DNA of 64,000 nt, taken from positions 1 to 64,000 of the forward strand of contig CAWKGK010000002.1 in the NCBI GenBank assembly GCA_963849115.1. Direction: 5' to 3'. The DNA comes from JACDAL01 sp963849115. GTDB taxonomy: Bacteria; Actinomycetota; CADDZG01; WHSQ01. This document shows, piece after piece, positions 26,515 through 36,393 of this stretch (positions are counted from its first letter, which is position 1; every line of letters begins with the position of its first letter). The notes under the pieces were generated by a model. It ran no database searches and was not told the origin of the DNA. It saw only the letters and a list, made by a program, of their open reading frames with translations. The translations under genes and the position numbers were made by a program.

Positions 26515-26960
26515 TCAACGCGAGAATAGTTCAACTCGTCTCACCGCCCGATTGGCCGGTCCTCAGACAGCTGGTGTCATTCGGAGCCATCGGTGCGGTC
26601 AGTACCTGCGTCGACGTTATCGCGTTCAACCTATTGGTGGGCTCCTTGCGCGCGATGCCTGCAAACCTGTGCAGCTACCTAACGGGGATGAGCATCGGTT
26701 GGCTGCTGAACAAACGTTACACGTTCGGTTCAGCGGATCGCTGCCTGAGTCTCCGCATTTTCGTGGGCATCAACACTGTGGCCCTGGCTCTAACGACCGT
26801 GGCCGTGCAGGCGGCCGCACTGGTGGCTCCAAACGATCGGCTCCTTGTCAACCTCACGAAGCTTGCCGCGGGCGGCACGGTAATGCTGCTTAAGTTCGGG
26901 GTGCTGCGGACATCGATGACCTACCGCGCGTCCGGGGCCTCGGCTCCAGAGAGGCTCTGA
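26511..26960 (+). CDS. GtrA family membrane protein
   Basis: 149 residues with four predicted TM helices and the family signature LRQLVSFGAIGAVSTCVDVIAFNLLV, then IGWLLNKRYTFGSADR and MLLKFGVLRT. GtrA proteins are thought to move undecaprenyl-phosphate-linked sugars across the membrane. It is coupled to the glycosyltransferase upstream and converges with the 746-residue membrane protein, overlapping it by 71 bases. Confidence 0.9.
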   Translation: MINARIVQLVSPPDWPVLRQLVSFGAIGAVSTCVDVIAFNLLVGSLRAMPANLCSYLTGMSIGWLLNKRYTFGSADRCLSLRIFVGINTVALALTTVAVQAAALVAPNDRLLVNLTKLAAGGTVMLLKFGVLRTSMTYRASGASAPERL

Positions 26961-29130
26961 GTTCGCCTGATCTGAGCATCCGGCGTCGTATCGGCGGCGT
27001 CGCAACTATGAAGAGCGCGACGATGCTCAAGGTGAGCCCCGTCCATTCCGGCCAGGTGCGCGTGTAGTACAAGCGCACTCTCTTCTCGGTGGGGATCACC
27101 ATCATCAACGACGGCGACGCCTGGTACGGGCCCACTGCACCCTCGACCTTCCAGTTGGGAAAGTAAGAAGTCTTCACCCAGTGCGGCTCACCCACCGCAG
27201 TCGTCTCGAAAGCGATCTCATGATCGGTGGTCACGGCTTCGATTGACTCGCCGCCATGCGGCAACCGCGTGCGGGGAAGTGAGTCGGCAGCCGTGGTCAC
27301 ACGTCGCCAGCCGACCGGTCCCTCCCGAACCAGCGGTATCTGGAGGTTGGCAGGGTTTGCGAACCAATCAAGGTTTGCTTCGAGCCAATCGCCCTTCGCA
27401 AGCACGACCGGCTCGAAGCTGGGGACTACCACTTGGCCGTGACCGTCGACCTCGAAGATCGCGAACTCGTCGACATCGGCCACATGCCCTAACCCGGGGA
27501 CGCTTAGCGCGGCACGACGCGCGCGATCTGAGTAGGTCAGGTAGAACGAGACGTCATAGAGTTGAAGGTGACGGACCCCGCGCCGGAGATTGAACTCCGG
27601 GTACGCAAGTCCAGCAATGGGTGTGGAAGGTTGCTCGCTCAACTCGCTAGCCATCAGAAAGTGAAACGGCGTTGTTGGACTAGATTCGAAATGGATTCCC
27701 TCCATCGAGGGATGCTCGGAGAAGTAGGGCAACGACATGAGCGCGACTGTGCTGCCGAACCTTTGCAACTCCGGAGAAGCCTCCCACAGCACACGGCCCG
27801 GAGGCAGGGCTGCGATCTCGGCGATCAGGCTCTTGAATGTGGGATAGCCAGGTTGCCCCTCGTAACCTTCGTAGTTGCCCCGCACCCAATCGTCCACGAA
27901 ACTGCTATCCCGGTCGTTAAGCACCCATGAAATCTGGCCCGTCAGGAGCGCCGCGACGGCCACTAAGCCCACGACACTGCGACGCCCCTCCCCGGCCAGC
28001 CGGGCAAAGAAAGGAAGCGCCGCGCCGAGGAAGTAGGCGCAGCAGAGTATAGCGCCGACAAACCAGAAGGGTGCGAATCGCTCGTTGTAGATGTGACCGT
28101 CTGGAAGCGCGAAGTAGGCAGTAACCCCAATGAGTCCCGGCCCTGTTAACACTAGTATGCGTGCGTCACGCCGCACGAGAAGGAGCAAACATCCTGCTGC
28201 GGCTCCGGCGAGGTAGAGCCACGACTCTCTGGGGAACAGCAGGTCCAAACCCTCGCGCTGTACCCAGTGCAAGTTCGTAGTATAGGGAAGCCTCACGACG
28301 AATGGGATCGCCCAGAAAGCTGTGAGCGCGAAAGCGAGCCCATAGACCGAGCCGAAGCGCAGCAGAGCCAATCGAGTACCGAAACGGCGAATCCCGATCA
28401 CAAGCAGGACGGGGGAGAAGGCAATAACGATCATAACGGGCACCAGGTGCGATAGGACTGCGACAGCCAACACGAAAGCTGTTACAAGCAGTCGCGGTCT
28501 ATCATCAACGGCGAGTCGGTAAGCGAGTCCGCAAAAGACGAGACAGAGTCCGAGGCTCAGTGCGTATGAATACTCACCCACAAGCGAGCTCGCGATATTG
28601 CCGCCGGCAAGCCGGAACGAATCCATGAAAAGAAACCCGAGCGAGAGGATAGCGGCCACGATGGGCGTGGGCCAAGTCAGCCTGAGTAGACGACAGGCCA
28701 TATAGGCAGCTAGTGGGAGGAAGAAAGTTCCCAGCACTGTACCGATCTTGAAGGCGACCTCGTAGGGCAAGACGAAGCTCATCAGCGCCTGCAGCGTCGC
28801 GACGAATGGGAAGTAGAAATGCAGGACCGGAAAGCCAGCGTACCAATCGGGTGACCAACCGGACAGGAGGCCCTGCGGCATGAGATGGTGTCGCAGGTAC
28901 CACGGAGTATAGATGTGCGCTGCCATGTCGCCACCTGTCGCAGTCGTATCGGAAAGGATCAGGCTTGGCGAGAAGACGCTTAACAGGAAAGCGACGAGAC
29001 CCGAGAGGATAGCAAGATCGATCAAGCCGCGAAGCTGAGGCGATGGAGCAATACTGGCATAGGTCATTAAGGATGGCCTGATAGCAGCGGCGCGGCGCGC
29101 TCGACCGGGTCGCAACAGATCCCCCATCAC
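26890..29130 (-). CDS. large polytopic membrane protein, GT-C/YfhO-like
   Basis: 746 residues with about a dozen TM helices in the first 430 residues, one near residue 715, and a large extracytoplasmic domain between. The N-terminal loop TATGGDMAAHIYTPWYLRHH with the acidic GD/H pair, then GWSPDWYAGFPVLHFYFP, is the pattern of GT-C-fold membrane proteins annotated as 6-pyruvoyl-tetrahydropterin synthase-related or YfhO-like. Such proteins are presumed to use polyprenyl-linked sugars. It lies next to GT2 and GtrA, though on the other strand. The ATG at 29,130 is followed by other starts within 25 codons. Substrate unknown. Confidence 0.75.
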   Translation of the reverse strand: MMGDLLRPGRARRAAAIRPSLMTYASIAPSPQLRGLIDLAILSGLVAFLLSVFSPSLILSDTTATGGDMAAHIYTPWYLRHHLMPQGLLSGWSPDWYAGFPVLHFYFPFVATLQALMSFVLPYEVAFKIGTVLGTFFLPLAAYMACRLLRLTWPTPIVAAILSLGFLFMDSFRLAGGNIASSLVGEYSYALSLGLCLVFCGLAYRLAVDDRPRLLVTAFVLAVAVLSHLVPVMIVIAFSPVLLVIGIRRFGTRLALLRFGSVYGLAFALTAFWAIPFVVRLPYTTNLHWVQREGLDLLFPRESWLYLAGAAAGCLLLLVRRDARILVLTGPGLIGVTAYFALPDGHIYNERFAPFWFVGAILCCAYFLGAALPFFARLAGEGRRSVVGLVAVAALLTGQISWVLNDRDSSFVDDWVRGNYEGYEGQPGYPTFKSLIAEIAALPPGRVLWEASPELQRFGSTVALMSLPYFSEHPSMEGIHFESSPTTPFHFLMASELSEQPSTPIAGLAYPEFNLRRGVRHLQLYDVSFYLTYSDRARRAALSVPGLGHVADVDEFAIFEVDGHGQVVVPSFEPVVLAKGDWLEANLDWFANPANLQIPLVREGPVGWRRVTTAADSLPRTRLPHGGESIEAVTTDHEIAFETTAVGEPHWVKTSYFPNWKVEGAVGPYQASPSLMMVIPTEKRVRLYYTRTWPEWTGLTLSIVALFIVATPPIRRRMLRSGELRASLEPRPRTRGRSSMSAAPRT

Positions 29131-29430
29131 TGCTCCTTAGAGAGATCCAATACCCGTCTCTCGCAGAATCCCATTTGTTTGTCGAACCTCGGTGCGTCTT
29201 TTGGCGAAGGCACGCCATCGGAGCTGATTGGCCTCGGCTCGTTCGGCTGGAGAAGGAGATCGGTCCGTCACGACCCCAGTCTCCCCCAGAACTGCAGTTA
29301 CCCTAATTTGGGCACTTTCAATAGACAGCCGCCATCTCCCTCTCGTAACCGATCAGGCTGAGGTGAGGGAGAAAGGCTGTGCTTGACTCGGGTCGCCATT
29401 AGCAACGGCACCGCAAGCGATGACTCCGAG
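29131..29430. other. non-coding spacer
   Basis: No gene was seen. It separates the 5' end of the membrane-protein gene from the 3' end of the FAD-oxidase gene, so it should hold a promoter for the former. Short frames here lack a starting SD or family similarity. Confidence 0.4.
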
Positions 29431-30834
29431 CTAATCGGGCGGGATGTTCTGGTTGAGCCGGAAGAAGTTGCCGGGATCGTAGCGGCGTTTCAACGCTTTC
29501 AAGCGATCGTACTTGTCCGGCCCGTAGGCTTGCCGGATCGCCTCCTCACCTTGGTCCATGAGGAAGTTTACGTAAACGCTTGTGTGGTGGGGCTCGAGGG
29601 CGGACCAGTAGGTGCGGGCCCACCCACGCTCGGCCTCGAAACCCTCCGCGGTTTCGCTGTTGCCGTTGATGTTGAAGGTGAACGCGGCATCGCGGCCGTT
29701 GAAGGCGGTCTCGGACTCGCCCACCCGGGAGACCGCCCCTCCCAGTTGCCACAGGGCGACGCTCGTGATCGGGGAGACGATCCGGTCTCCGTGCTCGATC
29801 ATGATTTCGATCACGTCGTCGCCGAGCTCGTCGACGTCGCAGGCGCGGAAGTAATACCACCAGCCATGTCGGAAGCTGGCGTCGAACATCGCCTGATGAG
29901 TGAGGTAGGGCTTGGGCTTGCACACGTCGAGCACCGGGTTGCCGAACTCCCTGAGTGGCCGCACGACCTGCTCGCCCTTCTCGACCGGTCCCGCGTAGCA
30001 GCACCCGATGCTCAGCACCAGCTCCCCGTGAAGCTCGGGCGGGACGAACGGAAGCGGCAGCATCCTCCGCTGCACCACGATCGTCATCAGCTCGTCCGGC
30101 GCCTCTGCGATCCAATCCCGATAGAAGCGAAGGACCTTCGTTGACTCCTCCATCGGCCAGAGGATCGGTCCGGCGAGCACGATCGGGCCCAGCGGATCAA
30201 GGCGGAACTCGAACTCGGTGACGATTCCGAAGTTGCCACCCCCACCGCGCAGACCCCAGAACAGGTCGGGGTTCTCGGTCGCGCTCGCCCTCACGAACTG
30301 GCCGTCGGCGGTGATCAGGTCCACCGAGAGAAGCCGGTCGATCGTCAACCCGTGCTTTCGCTGAAGCCAGCCGATGCCGCCGCCGAGCGTGAGGCCCGCG
30401 ATCCCGGTGTGCGTGACGATCCCGCCCGTCGTCGCGAGGCCGAACGCCTGAGTTTCGCGGTCGAGCTCACCCCAAAGCACACCAGCCTGAGCCCTCGCCG
30501 TGCGCGCCTCCGGATCGACGCGGATTCCCCTCATCGGTCCCAGGTCGATAAGGATCCCGCCGTCGCAGACGGAGTGACCGGGGAAGCTGTGCCCCCCGCC
30601 GCGGACGGCGACCACGAGGCCCGTCTCCCTCGCGAATCGCACGGCCGCGATGACGTCCGCCACTCCGGTACAGCGGGCGATCAACGCCGGGTGCCTATCG
30701 ATCGAGCCGTTCCAGACCCTGCGGTGTACGTCGTAGGTCGGGTCCGCGGGTCGGACCAGCTCCCCCCTAAATGATGCCCCGAGCTCGTTGAGCGCGTCCC
30801 GATCGAGTTCGATCTCGGCACCGATCGCGTTCAT
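29431..30834 (-). CDS. FAD-binding (BBE-like) oxidoreductase
   Basis: 467-residue flavoprotein of the vanillyl-alcohol/berberine-bridge oxidase type. The FAD-binding PCMH domain includes VVAVRGGGHSFPGHSVCDGG (the His usually bound covalently to FAD) and TTGGIVTHTGIAGLTLGGGI; Thr/His stands where the second, cysteinyl, FAD link sits in bicovalent members, so probably one link only. LFWGLRGGGGNFGIVTEFEF follows, and the C-terminal BBE motif is YGPDKYDRLKALKRRYDPGN. It oxidises alcohols, sugars or amines in known homologues; the substrate here is unknown. It diverges from the next flavoprotein gene. Confidence 0.9.
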   Translation of the reverse strand: MNAIGAEIELDRDALNELGASFRGELVRPADPTYDVHRRVWNGSIDRHPALIARCTGVADVIAAVRFARETGLVVAVRGGGHSFPGHSVCDGGILIDLGPMRGIRVDPEARTARAQAGVLWGELDRETQAFGLATTGGIVTHTGIAGLTLGGGIGWLQRKHGLTIDRLLSVDLITADGQFVRASATENPDLFWGLRGGGGNFGIVTEFEFRLDPLGPIVLAGPILWPMEESTKVLRFYRDWIAEAPDELMTIVVQRRMLPLPFVPPELHGELVLSIGCCYAGPVEKGEQVVRPLREFGNPVLDVCKPKPYLTHQAMFDASFRHGWWYYFRACDVDELGDDVIEIMIEHGDRIVSPITSVALWQLGGAVSRVGESETAFNGRDAAFTFNINGNSETAEGFEAERGWARTYWSALEPHHTSVYVNFLMDQGEEAIRQAYGPDKYDRLKALKRRYDPGNFFRLNQNIPPD

Positions 30835-31009
30835 CGGCGCTCGTCGCGACGGCCCCGGCGGGGGCCCCGCTCGATGCTGTCGCCATACCCACCCATGTGA
30901 GTGAGAGCTTCGCCGGTGGACAGTGGGCTGTCAAGGACTATGGTTTGACTCCGCGGAGCATTGGTAGGCGGTCACTCCGCCCCGCTCAACCCCATAGAAT
31001 CTTCCCTGG

Positions 31010-32230
31010 ATGACAGACCGGATCGAGGTTGTCGTTGTCGGCGCCGGTCAGGCCGGGTTGGCGGTCAGCCGCGAGCTCACGCAGGCGGCCGTCGCCCACG
31101 CCGTGCTCGAGAGGGGCCGGGTTGGGCAGAGCTGGCGGGGGCGCTGGGACAGCTTCTGTCTCGTCACTCCGAACTGGTTCCTCCAGCTCCCCGGCCATCC
31201 CTACGACGACGGCGACCCCGACGGATTTATGCCCCGCGATGAGATCGCGCCGTACCTCGAGCGCTACGCGGCGGGTTTCGAAGCGCCGGTCCGGGAAGGC
31301 ATCGAGGTAACATCCCTGCGGCCGGCGCCCGACGGCGGTTTCCTCCTGGAGACCTCTGCCGGAGAGATCGTGGCCAGGACGGTAGTCCTCAGCACCGGCG
31401 CCTACCAACGGCCCCACCGACCGGCAGGCGCGGCCACGCTCCCCGCCGATCTGCTTCAGATCGATGTCGAGGACTACCGCAACCCGGCGGAACTGCCGGC
31501 GGGTCCAGTGCTGGTGGTCGGGAGCGGCCAGTCCGGCTGCCAGATCGCCGAGGAGCTCCACCTCGCCGGCCGTGAGGTCTTTCTGGCCTGTGGGCGGGCT
31601 CCGTGGTTCCCCCGCAGGCTGGGCGATCGTGACCTCTCTTGGTGGGCGCTTGAGACAGGGTTCCTCGACGCGCCGCTCAGCTCGTTGCCAAACCCCGCCG
31701 CTCGGTTGGCCGCCAACGTGCAGGCGACGGGGGCCGGCGGCGGCCACGACCTCCACTACCGGACGCTGCGGAAGATCGGCGTCACCCTGCTCGGGCACTT
31801 CCTCGGTGCCCACGGCCGCCGCGCCCAGTTCGCGCCGGACCTCGGCGAGAGCGTCGCCTGGGGTGATGAGCGGAATGCGCAGCTCATGGATCTGGTCCGG
31901 AAGCTCGTCGCCGAACGCGGCCTTCCGCGGCCGGAGATCCCCAAGCCGGAGCCTTTCATCGGCGAAGCGCCGGAGGAGGTGAACCTGAGCGGCGTCGGTG
32001 CGGTCGTATTCGCAGGTGGCTTTCGGCCCGACTACGAGTCCTGGGTCCGCTTCCCGGGCGCATTCGACGAGCTCGGCTTCCCGGTCCACGAGGAAGGGGC
32101 CAGCACCGTCGCCCCGGGGCTCTACTTCCTCGGCGTCCACTTCCTCCGCAAGCGCAAGTCATCGCTCTTGAACGGGGTAGGTGAAGACGCCGCCATCGTC
32201 GCCCGCCAGATCTCTGCGCTACAAACGTAA
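31010..32230 (+). CDS. flavin-containing monooxygenase-like NAD(P)/FAD oxidoreductase
   Basis: 406 residues. The N-terminal FAD dinucleotide-binding motif is EVVVVGAGQAGLAVSRELTQ, followed by WRGRWDSFCLVTPNWFLQLPG, typical of CzcO/YdbC-like monooxygenase-type proteins. The second Rossmann motif is PVLVVGSGQSGCQIAEELHL (NADPH), and the C-terminus has VVFAGGFRPDYESWV and GLYFLGVHFLRKRKSSLLNG. Members oxidise ketones, amines or sulfur compounds, or remain uncharacterised. ATG 31010. Clean frame. Confidence 0.88.
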   Translation: MTDRIEVVVVGAGQAGLAVSRELTQAAVAHAVLERGRVGQSWRGRWDSFCLVTPNWFLQLPGHPYDDGDPDGFMPRDEIAPYLERYAAGFEAPVREGIEVTSLRPAPDGGFLLETSAGEIVARTVVLSTGAYQRPHRPAGAATLPADLLQIDVEDYRNPAELPAGPVLVVGSGQSGCQIAEELHLAGREVFLACGRAPWFPRRLGDRDLSWWALETGFLDAPLSSLPNPAARLAANVQATGAGGGHDLHYRTLRKIGVTLLGHFLGAHGRRAQFAPDLGESVAWGDERNAQLMDLVRKLVAERGLPRPEIPKPEPFIGEAPEEVNLSGVGAVVFAGGFRPDYESWVRFPGAFDELGFPVHEEGASTVAPGLYFLGVHFLRKRKSSLLNGVGEDAAIVARQISALQT

Positions 32231-32441
32231 TCAGCCACGTGAGCTGCCAACGGCTGCCGGTCGTCGGTTGGCATCGAACAGCGACGCGGCCGATTAGTGG
32301 AGGGCCCCCTAACGTGTAGGGGTTGGTGATCCGCTGAGATGCAAACCGGGTTCTCCTCTGTAATTCAAACGGCTGAATGTTCGGGCTCTGCAGCGCCTGC
32401 GGTCAGAACGAAGGGCGGGGGGGTCTGAGATACTCGCACTG
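32231..32441. other. intergenic region upstream of yibE/F
   Basis: No gene is visible. It should carry the promoter of the YibE/F-like gene; no clear operator was recognised. Confidence 0.35.
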
Positions 32442-33719
32442 ATGGGCCACTCTCACCACTCGCATGCCAAGATACGAGTTCCTCCCCGAACTCAGCGCCT
32501 TCTTCTCTTGGCGCTTGCTCCTTTCATGCTTGCCACGTTGATCGGTCTCGCAGTCCTTTGGCCGGACGGTAAGGGCTTGAGGTTGCAGGGCGCAACATTC
32601 TCCCAAGAATTCAAAGCTTCAGTCAGCGAGGTTGCCTCCAGACCATGTCCGGATGTGCCGGGTCAGGAGAACTTTATCTGCTCAACGGTCACTGTGAGGT
32701 TGGCCGAGGGCGACGACTCGGGTAAATCGTTCACCCTGGACTTCAGCACCGGCCCTCGGACGAGGTTGGTCCAGGTCGGTGATTCCGTCATTGTTGGTTC
32801 GGCCGATCAACCGCAAGAAGTGGCGCCTGGTACTCCTACCCCGTCCAAGTACTTCTTCTTGGATTTCGACCGACGGGTGCCATTGCTCGCTCTCGCTATC
32901 CTCTTTTCCCTGGTGGTAATCGCGCTAAGCCGATGGCGAGGCCTAGCCGCGCTCGCAGGATTGGCGATCTCGCTCCTCATCCTCATCAAGTTCGTTCTGC
33001 CTGCCATCCTCGAGGGGAGCGATCCACTCTGGGTCGCCATCATCGGCGGTGCGATGATCATGTTCCTGGCTCTCTATATGGCTCATGGTCTGAACGCAGC
33101 TACCACCACGGCCGTTCTCGGGACCCTCGCAAGCTTGCTGCTTACGGGACTCTTGGCGCTCTTTCTCGTGAACATCTCGATCTTCACAGGTGCCGGATCG
33201 GAAGAGGCAGCGTTTCTACAGATAAGCCAGCAGCAGGTGAACCTCCAGGGCCTTCTGCTGGCGAGCATCATCATCGGAACACTTGGGGTCCTGGACGACG
33301 TGACCGTCACCCAGGCATCTGCTATCTGGGAGCTTCATAAGGCGAATCCTGGATACGGCATCGCCGAACTTTATCGAGCTGCGATCCGCATCGGTCGCGA
33401 TCACATCGCTTCGACAGTCAACACCTTGGTTCTGGCGTACGCCGGTGCGTCCTTACCGTTGCTAATCCTGTTCTCGGTGTCCAACCGCGGCTTGAGTCAG
33501 GTCATCAATACCGAGACCGTCGCTGAGGAGATCGTCCGCACGTTCGTCGGCAGCATCGGATTGGTCGCGTCAGTTCCCATCACCACCGGCCTAGCAGCCC
33601 TGGTCGTGACCAGTGGAAGACGGGGTCATGGTCGTGAGCCCCTGAACCAAGCCAATCAGCTCGAGCCGGACCCGCTTGGGGTGGAACCGCTGGGCGGGTA
33701 CAAAACCCCCGCGGCGTGA
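32442..33719 (+). CDS. YibE/F family membrane protein
   Basis: 425 residues. The N-terminus MGHSHHSHAKIR is His-rich and could bind metal. One TM helix, an extracytoplasmic domain (about residues 45-140, with two Cys in SRPCPDVPGQENFICSTVTV), then seven or so TM helices with the family signatures AHGLNAATTTAVLGTLASLLL, FTGAGSEEAAFLQI, GTLGVLDDVTVTQASAIWEL and NTLVLAYAGASLPLLILF. The family has no firm function. Its position next to two permease/TIGR03943 pairs and its His-rich start suggest transport or handling of a metal (inference). Confidence 0.88.
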   Translation: MGHSHHSHAKIRVPPRTQRLLLLALAPFMLATLIGLAVLWPDGKGLRLQGATFSQEFKASVSEVASRPCPDVPGQENFICSTVTVRLAEGDDSGKSFTLDFSTGPRTRLVQVGDSVIVGSADQPQEVAPGTPTPSKYFFLDFDRRVPLLALAILFSLVVIALSRWRGLAALAGLAISLLILIKFVLPAILEGSDPLWVAIIGGAMIMFLALYMAHGLNAATTTAVLGTLASLLLTGLLALFLVNISIFTGAGSEEAAFLQISQQQVNLQGLLLASIIIGTLGVLDDVTVTQASAIWELHKANPGYGIAELYRAAIRIGRDHIASTVNTLVLAYAGASLPLLILFSVSNRGLSQVINTETVAEEIVRTFVGSIGLVASVPITTGLAALVVTSGRRGHGREPLNQANQLEPDPLGVEPLGGYKTPAA

Positions 33720-33761
33720 GCGCGACTTCTGGGACCAAGAGTGAATGCCCCCTCCAGAGAA

Positions 33762-34448
33762 TCAGATGTAGGGGTTGTCGGGTTCTTCGGTTTCCTTGAT
33801 TCGTTCCGCCCGCAGCACATACTCGTTGCCCTCGTTCACGAGAGCGCCCGAAATGGTGAGCCACGAATCCTCGGGATAGCTCTCGTCTCCTGAGTCCACC
33901 GTGACCGAGTAAGGGACTGCGTCGGCAGCGCAGCAGAAAGTCTCGAAGCGCGTCAGCGCGAAGGTCCCGTCTCGGCCACCGTCGGGATGCGTGACGAAAC
34001 CCGTGAGCTTGATCTCGAAGCCATCGAAGATGCCGACCGTCGTGGCATAGTCAGGTGACTCGGAGGCGTACGTAATCTCTGGGAACGATATCTCACCATT
34101 GGCTTGCGGTACCGGGACGAATGAGCTTGCGCCGACCAGCCCGGTTGATTTCCTCGCTGCTGCTTCGGACCCAAGGCTTGGGCGAGGGATGAGGACGATG
34201 ACCGCCAAGGGTGCCATAAAAGCCGCGAGGGCCAATATCTCATTTGCGGACCATTTCACGTCGCCCGCGCTGCGCTGCGACCACGCCTGGGCGGCCGCCC
34301 CGAGGCCCAGCATTATCGCTCCGAGTAGAACAACCCACCTTGTTCTGGGGCCGATGTAGCGATAGACCTCGCCGCTGATCAAGAGCCAGGCGAAGAAGGC
34401 CGACCACAGCGCCAGCACTAGCATCCGAGCAAACCCGATGCGGATCAT
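33762..34448 (-). CDS. TIGR03943 family protein, copy 1
   Basis: 228 residues with two or three N-terminal TM helices (MLVLALWSAFFAWLLISGEV, WVVLLGAIMLGLGAAAQAW), then an extracytoplasmic beta-rich domain with the family motif FALTRFETFCCAADAVPYSV containing a Cys pair, and the end LVNEGNEYVLRAERIKETEE. TIGR03943 proteins almost always accompany a DUF318-type permease, as here: its ATG overlaps the permease stop (TAATG). B. subtilis YcgQ/YcgR are the best known such pair; their substrate is not settled. Confidence 0.88.
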   Translation of the reverse strand: MIRIGFARMLVLALWSAFFAWLLISGEVYRYIGPRTRWVVLLGAIMLGLGAAAQAWSQRSAGDVKWSANEILALAAFMAPLAVIVLIPRPSLGSEAAARKSTGLVGASSFVPVPQANGEISFPEITYASESPDYATTVGIFDGFEIKLTGFVTHPDGGRDGTFALTRFETFCCAADAVPYSVTVDSGDESYPEDSWLTISGALVNEGNEYVLRAERIKETEEPDNPYI

Positions 34449-35446
34449 TACATCACCACTTCGAACCAGAGCGCTCCCGCCAATGTCACCGGGATCGCTA
34501 TCACGGCAAGAGAACCCACAAACCTCTTTCTAAATGTCGCTCCATAAAGAAAGAAAAGCTTGAAGTCCAGAATCGGTCCAAACACTAAGAACGCAAGCTG
34601 CGAACCAATGGGAAACGGCGTGAATGAGACTGCGACGAAAGCATCGGCCTCTGAGCACAAGGATAAGATGAACGCGACACCCATAAGAGCCAGGGCCGCA
34701 ATTACGGGAGAGGAGGCGGCGCCGCTGATCACGCTCTGGGGGATCACAGCCTGCATCGTCGCCGCAAGCGCGGCACCGAGGATGAGGAACTTCCCCATGT
34801 AGAAGAAGTCGGCAATGAGGTGGGCAACAAGAGATTGTTGTTTCGAAGAACAACACCAGGCGTCGTGAGCGTGGTCACCGTCTGCCGGAGGCCGCAGAAG
34901 ATCTCGTGTGCCCTCGGTTCCGATGGCCCATCCCGCGACGATCGCAAGGACCAAGCCAAGACCGGCTCTCCCGAGGATCATTTCCAGACCCAGTCCGCGG
35001 GCCTCGTAGGCAACCCAGGTGGAACCGAGCACAATCGGGTTGAAGATAGGCGACGCGATCATGAACGCCAGACCGGCGGAAGGATGCATGCCCTTGGCGA
35101 TCAGGCGACGAGCTACGGGCACCGACCCACACTCGCAAACCGGGAACGCAAAACCACCCACCACAGCTGCAGGAAGCTGAAGCGCGACCGGCAGGCGCGC
35201 AATGCGAGCGAAGACTCGGTCCGGTACGTACACCTCGAGCAGCGCTGCCGCCAAAGCGCCGAGCAAGACAAACGGGAGCGCTTCGGCGACGATCGCTGTG
35301 AAGACCAGGGCGAAGGTCTGAGCGCCCTGGGTCTCGTCCACCCCAACCCCCACCAGCGAGACCGTGATAGCGAGCACGAAGGCAGCTGCTGCCCAGACTC
35401 GCAGCTGGACCCCACGCCTTGGTTCGAGCACCTCAGTGGCAGCCAT
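34448..35446 (-). CDS. permease (DUF318/YcgR-type), copy 1
   Basis: 332 residues, eight or more TM helices. Each half carries a family motif: GGFAFPVCECGSVPVARRLI and, in the second half, ALMGVAFILSLCSEADAFVA with FLVFGPILDFKLFFLYGATF. The central cytoplasmic loop DGDHAHDAWCCSSKQQ has His and a Cys pair, a plausible metal-binding site. It precedes and overlaps its TIGR03943 partner. An unlinked promoter should lie in 35,447-35,689. Confidence 0.9.
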   Translation of the reverse strand: MAATEVLEPRRGVQLRVWAAAAFVLAITVSLVGVGVDETQGAQTFALVFTAIVAEALPFVLLGALAAALLEVYVPDRVFARIARLPVALQLPAAVVGGFAFPVCECGSVPVARRLIAKGMHPSAGLAFMIASPIFNPIVLGSTWVAYEARGLGLEMILGRAGLGLVLAIVAGWAIGTEGTRDLLRPPADGDHAHDAWCCSSKQQSLVAHLIADFFYMGKFLILGAALAATMQAVIPQSVISGAASSPVIAALALMGVAFILSLCSEADAFVAVSFTPFPIGSQLAFLVFGPILDFKLFFLYGATFRKRFVGSLAVIAIPVTLAGALWFEVVM

Positions 35447-35689
35447 GCCGACAAACTTTCTGTTCGCTCACTGATACTCCGCTTTACTACCGCTGCCGGG
35501 TTCGCCCGCACCTTCCCGCTCCCTTACGTACAATAACGAAACGCAATTCGCCGCCTTCCATGTCCATTTCGCGACGGCGCCGCAAGGTCCGTCAGGCGAT
35601 TCCACGGGTGCGTCGTGGCGTTCAAGGGGCGCGCCCAGGTCAGATCAACCTCGCAACAACCGGGACGCCTCTGCGCAACTGTCACACTC
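35447..35689. other. intergenic region between the two permease/TIGR03943 pairs
   Basis: No convincing gene was seen; one short plus-strand Arg-rich frame (MSISRRRRKVRQ...) lacks an SD. An AT-richer patch at 35,525-35,545 (ACAATAACGAAACGCAATT) could be part of a promoter or operator for the downstream pair, but it does not match a metalloregulator box that I know. Confidence 0.35.
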
Positions 35690-36391
35690 CTATGAATTGA
35701 GGTAGGGATGCTGGGGCCGGTCCACGCGTGTCACCTCTGCCGCGTCGACGATCACCTCCGCTCCGATCGGATAGATCTTCCCCGTGACGCGCACCCAATC
35801 ATCGGTCTTGAATCCGCCGGGAGGGGCACTCACGATTCGCAACTGCATATTCACAGCATCGCCAGGACAACAACTGATCATGAAGCGGTTAAGCCGAAAC
35901 GCATCTGCTCCATCCGAGGGTTCCTTGGTCACGAAACCCGTGAAGGATGATGTGCTGCCGGCGCGCGGCGCGAGCTTGTCCAATTCGCCGCTGAAGCTGA
36001 GTCCAAAGATGTCCAACAGTGAAAGGTCGCCTTTGCTCAGGTCCCGGCCTGACATCGATACGTATGCACCCGTTATCGCAGTGGTTCGGCGTCCCACCGC
36101 AAAGGATCCAAGAGCCGCCGGAGGAAAAACGGAGACGACGAGGGCGGGAATGATCAAGACCGCAAGCGTTCCAAGCTGCCGAGGGGTCAGCGGCTCCGGT
36201 CGAGACACCCGGGCCGTGAGGAAGCGGCCCACCATGGCTGCGGTGAGCGTAACCGCACCGACCGGTAGGAGCCACATCGTGCGAGACGAGAAATACAACG
36301 CCGTCCTGTCGGCTGCAATAAGAAACCAGAACGCGCCCGCCCATATCGCTAGAGCGAACCCGGTGGCGAGGCGCGAAAGGCTCCAGACCAT
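35690..36391 (-). CDS. TIGR03943 family protein, copy 2
   Basis: Paralogue of the 33,762-34,448 protein. 233 residues from ATG 36391; TTG 36397, which overlaps the permease stop, is an alternative. It has the N-terminal TM pair, the motif FRLNRFMISCCPGDAVNMQL with the same Cys pair, and SFTGFVTKEP matching KLTGFVTHPD of copy 1. The sequences are clearly related but far from identical, so the duplication is old. Confidence 0.88.
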   Translation of the reverse strand: MVWSLSRLATGFALAIWAGAFWFLIAADRTALYFSSRTMWLLPVGAVTLTAAMVGRFLTARVSRPEPLTPRQLGTLAVLIIPALVVSVFPPAALGSFAVGRRTTAITGAYVSMSGRDLSKGDLSLLDIFGLSFSGELDKLAPRAGSTSSFTGFVTKEPSDGADAFRLNRFMISCCPGDAVNMQLRIVSAPPGGFKTDDWVRVTGKIYPIGAEVIVDAAEVTRVDRPQHPYLNS

Positions 36392-36393
36392 GG

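Noticed and set aside
35447..35689. Zur-type operator near ACAATAACGAAACGCAATT
   Set aside because: The half-sites are not inverted repeats and do not match the TGAAAAT...ATTTTCA type; a metal box would be attractive here but is not supported.
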